Source: Anaerolineales bacterium
Lineage (GTDB): Bacteria; Chloroflexota; Anaerolineae; Anaerolineales; UBA11858
Assembly (NCBI GenBank): GCA_016785015.1
Contig: JADHTJ010000024.1
Coordinates: forward strand, 1-41,450
Direction of reading: 5' to 3'
Length of the DNA stretch: 41,450 nucleotides
Under the pieces are notes generated by a model. The model did not search any database and was not told the origin of the DNA. It was given only the letters and a program-made list of their open reading frames with translations. Each line of letters begins with the position of its first letter. Position 1 is the first letter of the stretch. The translations under genes were made by a program, and so were the position numbers. Positions 16,004 to 22,860 of the stretch are shown here, one piece after another.

Positions 16004-16822
16004 ATGAAAATTTTGATCGCAGCGGATATGGAAGGCATTTCAGGGGTGACCAATTGGGATCAGGTTGACCCTGCAAGGTCTGAGTACCCACGATTTTGTA
16101 AGATCATGACTGCTGATGTCAATGCGGCTGCGCTGGGGACCTTCGATGGAGGTGCTACAGAAGTGGTTGTGTCAGATGGACACGCAGGTGGTTATAACAT
16201 TTTGATCGAGGACCTGGACCCGCGCGTGTGTCTGAATTCAGGGAATTCAGCGCCCTTTGCGATGGTGCAGGGAATCGAAGCTGGAGATTTTTCGGGTGTG
16301 ATCTTCGTGGGGTACCACGCCCGGAGTGGAACGGAGAAGGCTGTCCTGGCGCACACCTGGTCCAGCAAACGCATTGCCAATGTCTGGCTCAACGATATTC
16401 TGGTGGGAGAGCATGGCTTGAATGCCGCTGTGTGCGGTGCTTTTGGTGCGCCGGTGCTAATGATTACTGGCGATCAGACTACTTGCGCGCAGGCGGAAGA
16501 ATTGCTTGGTGGGTTGGAGACTGTTATCGTAAAGCACTCGACGAGCTTTTCGTCCGCAGAATGCCTGCATCCCTACGTCGCTCAAGAGTTGATTCGGAAA
16601 GACGCTGAGAGAGCAGTTTCAGGTTTGAAAGATGGCAAGCCCAAACCCTTCACGGTTTCTGAACCGGTGAAGACAATCATTGAGTTCAGGTTGTCCGAGA
16701 TGGTTGATCGTGCCTGTCGACTGCCGGGGGCAAAACGTTTGGATGCCACACGCATTGAAATGACTGCGCCGGATATGCCCACGGCCTATATCAATTTCCG
16801 GGCGGTTGTGCAGGCTGCTTGA
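16004..16822 (+). CDS. M55-family D-aminopeptidase (DppA-like)
   Basis: A 272-residue zinc peptidase of family M55. The N-terminus MKILIAADMEGISGV carries the Asp-x-Glu metal ligands, followed by SDGHAGGYNI and GYHARSGTEKAVLAHTW with further metal-binding His residues. B. subtilis DppA, the reference member, releases N-terminal D-amino acids from short peptides and is thought to act on cell-wall-derived peptides. The gene follows the S10 carboxypeptidase by 11 bases and is closed by a clear terminator, so the pair probably works in scavenging of peptides. Substrate preference cannot be read from sequence. Confidence 0.92.
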   Translation: MKILIAADMEGISGVTNWDQVDPARSEYPRFCKIMTADVNAAALGTFDGGATEVVVSDGHAGGYNILIEDLDPRVCLNSGNSAPFAMVQGIEAGDFSGVIFVGYHARSGTEKAVLAHTWSSKRIANVWLNDILVGEHGLNAAVCGAFGAPVLMITGDQTTCAQAEELLGGLETVIVKHSTSFSSAECLHPYVAQELIRKDAERAVSGLKDGKPKPFTVSEPVKTIIEFRLSEMVDRACRLPGAKRLDATRIEMTAPDMPTAYINFRAVVQAA

Positions 16823-16884
16823 TTCATTTTCATGGGGGAGGCCGATTGCTGCTTAATATTTAAATTCCAAATATTTACATATAG

Positions 16885-16926
16885 AGACCCAGGAAGCTTT
16901 GAACCAGCTCTGGGTCTTTTATTTTT
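16885..16926 (+). terminator. rho-independent terminator after the peptidase pair
   Basis: AGACCCAG (16885-16892) pairs with CTGGGTCT (16910-16917), followed by TTTATTTTTTC. Confidence 0.85.
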
Positions 16927-16954
16927 TCTAGTTTTGGATCATTTTAAAAGGGTA

Positions 16955-16982
16955 TTGACAATCCTCCTTTATTGTGTACAAT
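16955..16982 (+). promoter_or_regulatory. promoter of the GntR-SPFH-DUF4177 operon
   Basis: TTGACA (16955-16960), a 16-base spacer, and TACAAT (16977-16982). The -10 box is the first six bases of a 22-bp direct repeat, so a repressor bound to the repeats would block it. Confidence 0.7.
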
Positions 16983-17022
16983 AATACAAAGATACAATCA
17001 TACAATAATACAAAGATACAAT
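16977..17022 (+). repeat. two 22-bp direct repeats at the promoter, probable operator
   Basis: Identical 22-bp copies at 16977-16998 and 17001-17022, starting TACAATAATACAAAG and ending ATACAAT, with a 24-bp period (about two helical turns). They begin at the -10 box and cover the predicted transcription start, ahead of a GntR-family regulator gene. Autoregulation is inferred. Confidence 0.65.
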
Positions 17023-17042
17023 ATTGACTAAACGGAGTGCTT

Positions 17043-17456
17043 ATGCAAATAGAAATCGATCTGCTTTCAAAAATACCAATTTACGTGCAGATCATCGATC
17101 AAGTCAAACACATGATTGCAACAGGGAGTCTAGAGCCCGGCGACCAGCTCCCCACCGTACGGCAACTGGCGACAGATCTGCGGGTAAATTTCAATACCAT
17201 TGCCCGGGCTTATCGGATGCTAGATGAAGAAGGCCTAATCTCAACCCAACATGGGCGCGGAACATTTATCCTGCCACCAAGTACGGAAGAGAATGGAGAG
17301 CGCTTACGCCGCCAAGATATCGAATGGCTGACCCGTCATTATTTGAACGAAGCAGCAGGCCTGGATTACTCGGCCGAAGAAGTCAGGAAGATCTTTGATC
17401 GATATGTCAATCAATGGATAAAGGGAGGCGCTCCGCCTCCAGAACATAGACAATAA
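17043..17456 (+). CDS. GntR-family transcriptional regulator, YtrA subfamily
   Basis: A 137-residue regulator: a GntR winged helix (about residues 5-75: IPIYVQIIDQVKHMIATGSLEPGDQLPTVRQL...VNFNTIARAYRMLDEEGLI split over the domain, then GRGTFI) and a short helical C-terminus, the layout of the YtrA subfamily, which has no large ligand-binding domain. The ATG at 17043 has a CGGAG ribosome binding site five bases upstream; a GTG six bases earlier is less likely. It is first in an operon with an SPFH protein and two small DUF4177-like proteins, and it probably represses its own promoter through the adjacent repeats. YtrA regulators commonly control membrane-stress or transporter genes. Confidence 0.9.
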   Translation: MQIEIDLLSKIPIYVQIIDQVKHMIATGSLEPGDQLPTVRQLATDLRVNFNTIARAYRMLDEEGLISTQHGRGTFILPPSTEENGERLRRQDIEWLTRHYLNEAAGLDYSAEEVRKIFDRYVNQWIKGGAPPPEHRQ

Positions 17457-17474
17457 AAAAAGAGAGGCACAAAA

Positions 17475-18407
17475 ATGAAGAACCCTACGTACCAACGAAT
17501 GCGAAAGACAGACGAAAATAATCCCCGAATCAACGGCGTCGCTGGAATTTTATTCGCCACCTTTCTCACGATTGCCACGGTTGGCGCAACGATCATGGGA
17601 ATGGAGAATGTGGATGTCTGGGTGATCATTGTTTTCACCATGGTGTTTATGCTGATCGGCCTGTACTTGATGTTCGCCCTGAAGATCGCCGACCAATGGG
17701 AAAAGGCTATTGTGTTGCGCTTTGGCAAATTCCGCGGACTGCTCGGACCAGGCTTGTTCTGGATAATCCCCATCGTGGATACTATCCCCAAATGGATCGA
17801 TCACCGGGTGATGGTGACCCCCTTCAGTGCGGAGAAAACGCTGACCAAAGATACTGTTCCCGTTGACGTAGACGCGGTTCTGTTCTGGATGGCCTGGGAC
17901 GCTGAGAAGGCCGCCTTGGAAGTAGAAGATTATAAGATGGCGATCTCGTGGGCTTCTCAAACTGCCCTGCGTGAAGTTATCGGCCAGATGGAATTGGCTG
18001 ATATCCTGGTGGGGCGCGCGAAGATGGATGCCGAGTTGCAGCGAATTATCGATGAACGCACTACGCCTTGGGGTATTACGGTGCAATCAGTAGAAATTCG
18101 TGATGTGGTGATCCCCCAAGAATTAGAAGATACCATGTCACGACAGGCGCAGGCTGAGCGTGAACGCCAGGCGCGCGTGATCCTGGGAGAATCCGAGAAG
18201 CAAATCGCGGCGTCCTTTGCCGAGGCCTCCGAAGCTTACATCGATAATCCCACCGCTTTGCACCTTCGAGCGATGAATATGCTCTTCGAGGGCTTGAAGG
18301 AAAAAGGCGCTATGGTCATCGTCCCCAGCAGTGCGGTGGATACGATGAACCTGGGTGCTTTGAGCGGCATGGTAGCCTTGGCGAAAACATCCGAGAATAA
18401 AGAATAA
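17475..18407 (+). CDS. SPFH/band-7 (stomatin/slipin-like) membrane protein
   Basis: A 310-residue protein with two adjacent N-terminal membrane segments (about 23-42 and 47-68), then the band-7 domain starting at KAIVLRFGKFRGLLGPGLFWIIP and a helical region rich in Gln, Glu and Arg (SRQAQAERERQARV). This is the prokaryotic slipin layout; such proteins form oligomers in membranes and often pair with an NfeD-type protein, absent here. It starts 18 bases after the GntR gene and the same promoter should serve both. The pairing with a YtrA regulator hints at a membrane-stress role, which is inference. Confidence 0.9.
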   Translation: MKNPTYQRMRKTDENNPRINGVAGILFATFLTIATVGATIMGMENVDVWVIIVFTMVFMLIGLYLMFALKIADQWEKAIVLRFGKFRGLLGPGLFWIIPIVDTIPKWIDHRVMVTPFSAEKTLTKDTVPVDVDAVLFWMAWDAEKAALEVEDYKMAISWASQTALREVIGQMELADILVGRAKMDAELQRIIDERTTPWGITVQSVEIRDVVIPQELEDTMSRQAQAERERQARVILGESEKQIAASFAEASEAYIDNPTALHLRAMNMLFEGLKEKGAMVIVPSSAVDTMNLGALSGMVALAKTSENKE

Positions 18408-18430
18408 TCTACGAAAACATGAATGGCTAG

Positions 18431-18467
18431 GACTGGCTCAGAGTTGGTTCTTGACCCTGAGCCAGTC
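18431..18467 (+). other. intercistronic stem-loop
   Basis: GACTGGCTCAG (18431-18441) pairs perfectly with CTGAGCCAGTC (18457-18467), 11 bp, loop 15, with no T run. It sits between the SPFH gene and the ribosome binding site of the next gene and may stabilise or partly end the upstream message. Confidence 0.6.
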
Positions 18468-18487
18468 TACATGAAAGGAGCTACTCC

Positions 18488-18712
18488 ATGGATGAAATTA
18501 ATTATTGGGAGTACCAAGTGCTGACGATCGGGTCTGTGTTTGGGACGAAAGATGAACAGATTGCCGTTACATTGAATGCTTGGGGTGAAGAAGGGTGGGA
18601 AGCGATCAATGTATACACACCTACAAACAGCAACAAAGTTACTATCGTTGCCAAACGGCCGTTGACAGAATCTGTCCGCAGGCAGCGAACCCGACTGCAA
18701 AGCGAATGGTAG
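18488..18712 (+). CDS. small DUF4177-like protein
   Basis: A 74-residue protein with the DUF4177 pattern: an N-terminal YWEYQVLTI strand, then LNAWGEEGWEAINVYTPTNSNKVTIVAKRP. The family folds as a small alpha/beta unit and has no known function. A strong GAAAGGAG ribosome binding site precedes the ATG. The next gene, 24 bases on, carries the same domain fused to two membrane segments, so the pair may interact. No signal peptide or membrane segment is present. Confidence 0.8.
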   Translation: MDEINYWEYQVLTIGSVFGTKDEQIAVTLNAWGEEGWEAINVYTPTNSNKVTIVAKRPLTESVRRQRTRLQSEW

Positions 18713-18736
18713 TATCTAATGTGATGAGGAGAAAAT

Positions 18737-19243
18737 ATGGCTTATCATGGTGCGCATATTGCTGCAGCTGCGGCCGCAAAGAAACGTAAACTTGATGAAG
18801 AAGCAGAGGAAGAAAAAATGACCAAGTACAATGATGACAACACTGAGAAATGGGAATACAAGATCGTTCGCTCCGAATCAGGAGCCTTTCGGAATCCCAA
18901 TGTTTTGGCTGCCCTTGTAGAAGAGGAAGCTTTAGCAGGTTGGGAAATGCTGGAAAAATTCGACAATCGTCGCATTCGATTCCGACGTCCAGTTGAGGCA
19001 CGAAAGAAAGATCACATGCTTCCCAATGGGGTTGATCCCTATCGAACGAATTATGGTGGATCACTGACTAAAATCGGTGTGATGGTGGCGCTTGGCCTGC
19101 TTTTGATGGGCAGCTTTCTATTCTTCTTTTTGGCATACAGAGGTGGAGCAAGCTTTCCCATTGCTGGGGCAATTCCCACAATTGCAATACTTGTTGTATT
19201 GATGGCAGTGGCGGCCGTGGTCGCGGTTGCTCGATCGCGCTAA
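18737..19243 (+). CDS. DUF4177-like domain protein with two membrane segments
   Basis: A 168-residue protein. The first 28 residues are Ala-rich then Lys/Glu-rich; about 36-85 carry a DUF4177-like unit (EKWEYKIVRSE ... EEEALAGWEMLEKFDNRRIRFRRP). Two hydrophobic helices follow at about 112-134 and 140-164. GAGGAGAA precedes the start. It is the last gene of the GntR operon. The domain probably faces the cytoplasm next to the SPFH protein; the function is unknown. An alternative start at MTKYNDD (18818) cannot be excluded. Confidence 0.78.
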   Translation: MAYHGAHIAAAAAAKKRKLDEEAEEEKMTKYNDDNTEKWEYKIVRSESGAFRNPNVLAALVEEEALAGWEMLEKFDNRRIRFRRPVEARKKDHMLPNGVDPYRTNYGGSLTKIGVMVALGLLLMGSFLFFFLAYRGGASFPIAGAIPTIAILVVLMAVAAVVAVARSR

Positions 19244-19274
19244 TTTTTGATACACTCTTATTATCGTGCATATG

Positions 19275-19301
19275 GAGCACTCGTATTATTTACGAGTGCT
19301 C
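19275..19301. terminator. hairpin closing the GntR operon
   Basis: GAGCACTCGTA (19275-19285) pairs with TACGAGTGCTC (19291-19301), an 11-bp stem with a 5-base loop. No T run follows, so its terminator activity is uncertain. Confidence 0.5.
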
Positions 19302-19326
19302 GACTTATGTGATGGCACTTTGACTT

Positions 19327-19342
19327 TGTTTCACGTGTAACA
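19327..19342. promoter_or_regulatory. parS-like ParB-binding site 1
   Basis: TGTTTCACGTGTAACA matches the conserved bacterial parS palindrome TGTTTCACGTGAAACA at 15 of 16 positions, including the CACGTG centre. It lies outside coding sequence. Confidence 0.75.
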
Positions 19343-19363
19343 TTTTTCCAAATAAAGGAATCG

Positions 19364-19379
19364 TGTTTCACGTGAAACG
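19364..19379. promoter_or_regulatory. parS-like ParB-binding site 2
   Basis: TGTTTCACGTGAAACG matches the parS consensus at 15 of 16 positions, with a perfect 14-bp inverted-repeat core. It is 37 bases from the first site, measured start to start. Family knowledge: chromosomal parS sites cluster near the replication origin and load ParB/SMC. Confidence 0.82.
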
Positions 19380-19405
19380 TTTTTCAAGAAGTTACAGGAA
19401 TACCA

Positions 19406-20269
19406 ATGGATATATTTGTTCGTGCATTAAATGCAATTCTGATGGTTGCCATGCCTTTGGTTCTGGGTGTTTTCTTGGCAAGGCGCTTGCGAGTGGAGTG
19501 GAAACTCTTTGGTATTGGCGCTGTCGTTTTTGTTGCTTCTCAAATTTTTCATATCCCCTTCAATCAATGGGTATTATCTCCGGGTGTTGAACGCTTAGGT
19601 TTGTCAACTGCTGATGGCGGAGTCTCATTTGTGATCCTGGCTGTTTTCTATGGACTATCTTCGGGAGTATTTGAAGAGACAGCTCGCTACCTGGCTTATC
19701 GCTTCTGGTTGAATGATGAACGAAATTGGAAATCCGCGGTGATGTTTGGGGCCGGGCATGGTGGCATTGAAGCTATTATCCTTGGGGCTTTGGCCCTTTA
19801 TGCATTGATCCAGGCCTTCGTTTTGCGTGATGCAGATTTGACGACGATCCTGCCTCCTGAGCAAATCCAATTAGCTCAATCTCAACTTGAGACGTACTGG
19901 TCCCTTCCTTGGCACTTGGCCTTGATGGGAGCGGTGGAAAGAGTCGGCGCGTTGTGTTTTCACCTGTCAGCTTCTGTGTTGGTGTTGCAGGCTTTTGTGC
20001 GAAGAAATAATCTCTGGGTTGGTGCTGCAATCCTCTGGCATACAACCATCAACGCGGTGGCGCTAATTGTCCTTCAACGGTGGGGAGTTTATGTCACGGA
20101 GGGAATTATACTTTTCTTTGGGGCGCTGAGCATCGTTTTTGTGTTGATGTTGCGCGATCATCCTAGAGGACAAGAACCAGGTTCATCTGCGCCTCCCACG
20201 CGCGAAGTAGAGGTCGAGCAACCTGTATTTTCAGAAGAAAATCTCGACGATAGCAGATTCATTTCGTAG
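19406..20269 (+). CDS. YhfC-family intramembrane glutamic-type protease
   Basis: A 287-residue polytopic membrane protein with about seven or eight hydrophobic segments. It carries the EETARY motif (residues about 90-95), GAGHGGIEAI, and a later conserved His in WHTTINA, the pattern of YhfC, a relative of the CPBP/Abi intramembrane proteases. The C-terminal 45 residues are hydrophilic and acidic. ACAGGA precedes the start. It begins right after two parS-like sites and ends eight bases before the ABC ATPase gene, so it probably belongs to the exporter operon. Substrate unknown. Confidence 0.82.
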   Translation: MDIFVRALNAILMVAMPLVLGVFLARRLRVEWKLFGIGAVVFVASQIFHIPFNQWVLSPGVERLGLSTADGGVSFVILAVFYGLSSGVFEETARYLAYRFWLNDERNWKSAVMFGAGHGGIEAIILGALALYALIQAFVLRDADLTTILPPEQIQLAQSQLETYWSLPWHLALMGAVERVGALCFHLSASVLVLQAFVRRNNLWVGAAILWHTTINAVALIVLQRWGVYVTEGIILFFGALSIVFVLMLRDHPRGQEPGSSAPPTREVEVEQPVFSEENLDDSRFIS

Positions 20270-20277
20270 GTGATTTT

Positions 20278-21204
20278 ATGGATAATTCGAAGATGATTGT
20301 ATTAGAAGGACTGTCGAAAGCCTTTGGCCAGGTGCAGGCTGTCGACAAACTATCGTTCTCGGTGCAGGCTGGAGAGATTTTTGGCTTGCTGGGTCCCAAT
20401 GGAGCAGGAAAAACCACAACCATACGTATGTTGGGCGCATTGATTGGGCCGAGCGCGGGAGATGCTTGGATCAACGGCTATCGGGTCGGGCATCAAGATC
20501 AGGATATCCGCCGTAGCGTGGGAATCTTGACCGAAGCTCCGGGGCTGTACGACCAACTCAGCGCTGAGCGGAATCTGGAATTCTATGCCCAAATGTATGC
20601 TGTGGGAGATATGGATACTCAAATTGAGCGCTACTTGAAGATGCTGGGTTTGTGGGAAAGGCGTCACGAAGCCGTGGGAACGTTTTCGAAAGGAATGCGC
20701 CAGAAATTGGCCATTGCTCGGACATTGCTGCACGAGCCCAATGTGCTCTTCTTAGATGAACCTACTAGCGGTCTAGACCCTCAGGCTGCGCGTATGATGC
20801 GAGGTTTCATAGCCGACTTAAAGAGTGATGGACGGGCGATTATCATGTGCACGCACAACCTTGACGAAGCGGACCGATTGTGCGATCGCATTGCTGTGAT
20901 CAAGGGTAGTTTGTTGGCTTTAGATACACCGACAGCGCTGCGGCGAAAATTATTCGGACGCACAGTTGTGTTCCATTTAAGTGAGTCTGATGGCCGATTC
21001 GCTGAGGTCATTTCGCGATTTGAATTCGTACAGTCCGCCGATATGGTTGATAACAAACTTGTGGTTGGGATGGATGAGCCTGAACAGCATAACCCTGAAC
21101 TCATCCGAGTTCTGGTCGAAGCGGGCGCTGAGATCCAATTTGTCGGGGAACTGCGCCAGAGACTGGAAGACGTTTATTTACAATTGGTAAACCAAGAGAA
21201 TTGA
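20278..21204 (+). CDS. ABC transporter ATP-binding protein
   Basis: A 308-residue ATPase of the CcmA/NatA type. Walker [10 protein letters not shown], the Q-loop region LTEAPGLYDQLSAERNL, the signature-position stretch TFSKGMRQKLAIART and Walker B VLFLDEPTSGLDPQ are intact, and a C-terminal domain of about 90 residues typical of exporter ATPases follows. It energises the ABC-2 permease encoded 12 bases downstream. Note the signature: FSKGMRQ replaces LSGGQ, normal for this subfamily. Drug, peptide or ion export are all possible; the substrate is unknown. Confidence 0.93.
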   Translation: MDNSKMIVLEGLSKAFGQVQAVDKLSFSVQAGEIFGLLGPNGAGKTTTIRMLGALIGPSAGDAWINGYRVGHQDQDIRRSVGILTEAPGLYDQLSAERNLEFYAQMYAVGDMDTQIERYLKMLGLWERRHEAVGTFSKGMRQKLAIARTLLHEPNVLFLDEPTSGLDPQAARMMRGFIADLKSDGRAIIMCTHNLDEADRLCDRIAVIKGSLLALDTPTALRRKLFGRTVVFHLSESDGRFAEVISRFEFVQSADMVDNKLVVGMDEPEQHNPELIRVLVEAGAEIQFVGELRQRLEDVYLQLVNQEN

Positions 21205-21216
21205 TGGTGTATTGCG

Positions 21217-22011
21217 ATGAAGAAAATTTGGACTTTGATTCGAAAAGAATGGGCGGAAGTTTTCAAAAACCGCTTCGTCTTATTCACGGTAGCATTCCTG
21301 CCTTTGTTGTTCACGGCTTTACCATTGATCATTCTTTATGTTAGTAAGTCATCAGGCGATTTCAGTGATGCCATAGCAATGTCCGATTTGCCGCCTCAGT
21401 TTCTCGATATGTGTGACGGATTGGACGCCAGTGGCTGTATGCAATATTTCATCGTCAGCCAATTCATGCTCTTGTTCATGATGGTACCAATGATTGTGCC
21501 TATAACCTTTGCGTCCTATTCCATTGTTGGGGAGAAAACCACCCGCACACTTGAACCCCTCCTGGCGACGCCAATCACCACGTTGGAACTTTTGACAGGC
21601 AAGGCACTGGCGGCATCCATTCCCGCGGTCGTGGCAACCTGGTTGAGCTTCTTCTTGTATATGATCGGGGCGCGTTTGTTGGCTGTCAGCCCTGGTGTGT
21701 TGGGAAAGTTATTCGACCCTTTGTGGTTAAGTGCCATCTTTGTGGTTGGCCCCTTGTTAGCATTGGCCGGAGTCAGCATTGCTGTGATGATCTCCTCGCG
21801 AGTGACGGACCCACGCGTGGCGGAGCAAATATCGGCGATATTTGTGCTGCCACTGATCGGGTTATTTGTCGGCCAATCCACAGGATTGATCTTCATTAAT
21901 GAGCAGATCATCCTGTGGATGGCTATCGGTTTGCTGGTTCTTGATTTTGGATTGTTCGCATTTGCGACCCAACTCTTCCAACGAGAGACGATCTTGACGC
22001 GTTGGAAATAA
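21217..22011 (+). CDS. ABC-2 type transporter permease
   Basis: A 264-residue membrane protein with an amphipathic start (MKKIWTLIRKEWAEVFKNRF) typical of NatB/ABC-2 permeases and six hydrophobic segments. The first extracytoplasmic loop is short and contains two cysteines (MCDGLDASGC). The motif GEKTTRTLEPLLATPITTLELLTGK is the usual cytoplasmic coupling region. It pairs with the preceding ATPase. Confidence 0.9.
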   Translation: MKKIWTLIRKEWAEVFKNRFVLFTVAFLPLLFTALPLIILYVSKSSGDFSDAIAMSDLPPQFLDMCDGLDASGCMQYFIVSQFMLLFMMVPMIVPITFASYSIVGEKTTRTLEPLLATPITTLELLTGKALAASIPAVVATWLSFFLYMIGARLLAVSPGVLGKLFDPLWLSAIFVVGPLLALAGVSIAVMISSRVTDPRVAEQISAIFVLPLIGLFVGQSTGLIFINEQIILWMAIGLLVLDFGLFAFATQLFQRETILTRWK

Positions 22012-22119
22012 ATTTCAACAATCGCGAAATTCCACCTCGAAAATCCTTTTTTGCGGTTAGAATAATAAAACGCATCCCGCTCTTTGTGCAATGAGTAGAT
22101 GGTTTCAGGGTATTTAATT

Positions 22120-22860
22120 ATGAAGCGAGTTTTTTCAATCCTGCTTTTCCTATTATTGTTTGTATTACCATTTTCGGTTGTTGCGCAAGAAGAAACTGAC
22201 TCTTTGGTGATCAGTTTGCACAGGGACTTCGGCTATGGTGCGGGTGGAAAAATCCAGGGCAGTTTTTCCTTGAAGGTCAAGTCACCAGATGATTTGGTGC
22301 GCGTGGAGTATTTGATTGATGGTGAAGTTGTTCATACTGCTATAGAACCCCCTTTTCGTTACAAATTCAATACGGCCAATTTTCCTGTGGGTGAGCATAG
22401 TTTTTCGGCGATAGGTTATCGAGAAGATGGCTCTCAGATCGTTTCTGCTGAATTTGCACGTTACTTTATTGATGCAGAACAAGCTTGGGAGAGTGTGGGC
22501 GATTTCATCGTGCCCTTGTTTGTAATTGTTGGAGGAGCGACTTTGCTGGGTACCTTGGGTACAGCCTTTTTTAGCCGCAAAAAGAAATTCAAACTTGGTG
22601 ATTACGGCCTGGCTGGCGGTGTAGTTTGCCCTCGCTGCCAGTTGCCCTATGCAAGAAATTTCTTGGCCCCAAACTTGGTTGTTGGCAAGTTACTACGGTG
22701 CCCCCATTGCGGTAAATGGGCCATATTGCCACGCGCTTCTCAGGTTTCATTAGAAGCAGGAGAAGAACGTTATAGAGTAGAAGGTAATTCAGAACTCGAC
22801 ATGCCAGACCAAGAACAGGATTATCACAAACTGCTCGACGACTCACGCTACGAACGTTGA
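22120..22860 (+). CDS. exported Ig-like domain protein with a membrane anchor and cytoplasmic zinc ribbon
   Basis: A 246-residue protein: signal peptide (MKRVFSILLFLLLFVLPFSVVAQ), a beta-rich extracytoplasmic domain (about 25-130, VRVEYLIDGEVVH ... PFRYKFNTANFPVGEHSFSAIGY, resembling Ig-like domains of secreted proteins), a membrane segment at about 140-162, then a zinc ribbon with CPRCQLPYARN and CPHCGKW. It looks like a sensor or accessory that spans the membrane. The start at 22120 rather than 22099 gives a clean signal peptide. Its stop overlaps the start of the histidine kinase gene (TTGATG), suggesting translational coupling and a joint role in signalling. Confidence 0.75.
   Translation: MKRVFSILLFLLLFVLPFSVVAQEETDSLVISLHRDFGYGAGGKIQGSFSLKVKSPDDLVRVEYLIDGEVVHTAIEPPFRYKFNTANFPVGEHSFSAIGYREDGSQIVSAEFARYFIDAEQAWESVGDFIVPLFVIVGGATLLGTLGTAFFSRKKKFKLGDYGLAGGVVCPRCQLPYARNFLAPNLVVGKLLRCPHCGKWAILPRASQVSLEAGEERYRVEGNSELDMPDQEQDYHKLLDDSRYER

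Noticed and set aside
16977..17022. CRISPR-like repeat pair
   Set aside because: Only two units with a 2-base gap and no spacers; fits an operator, not an array.
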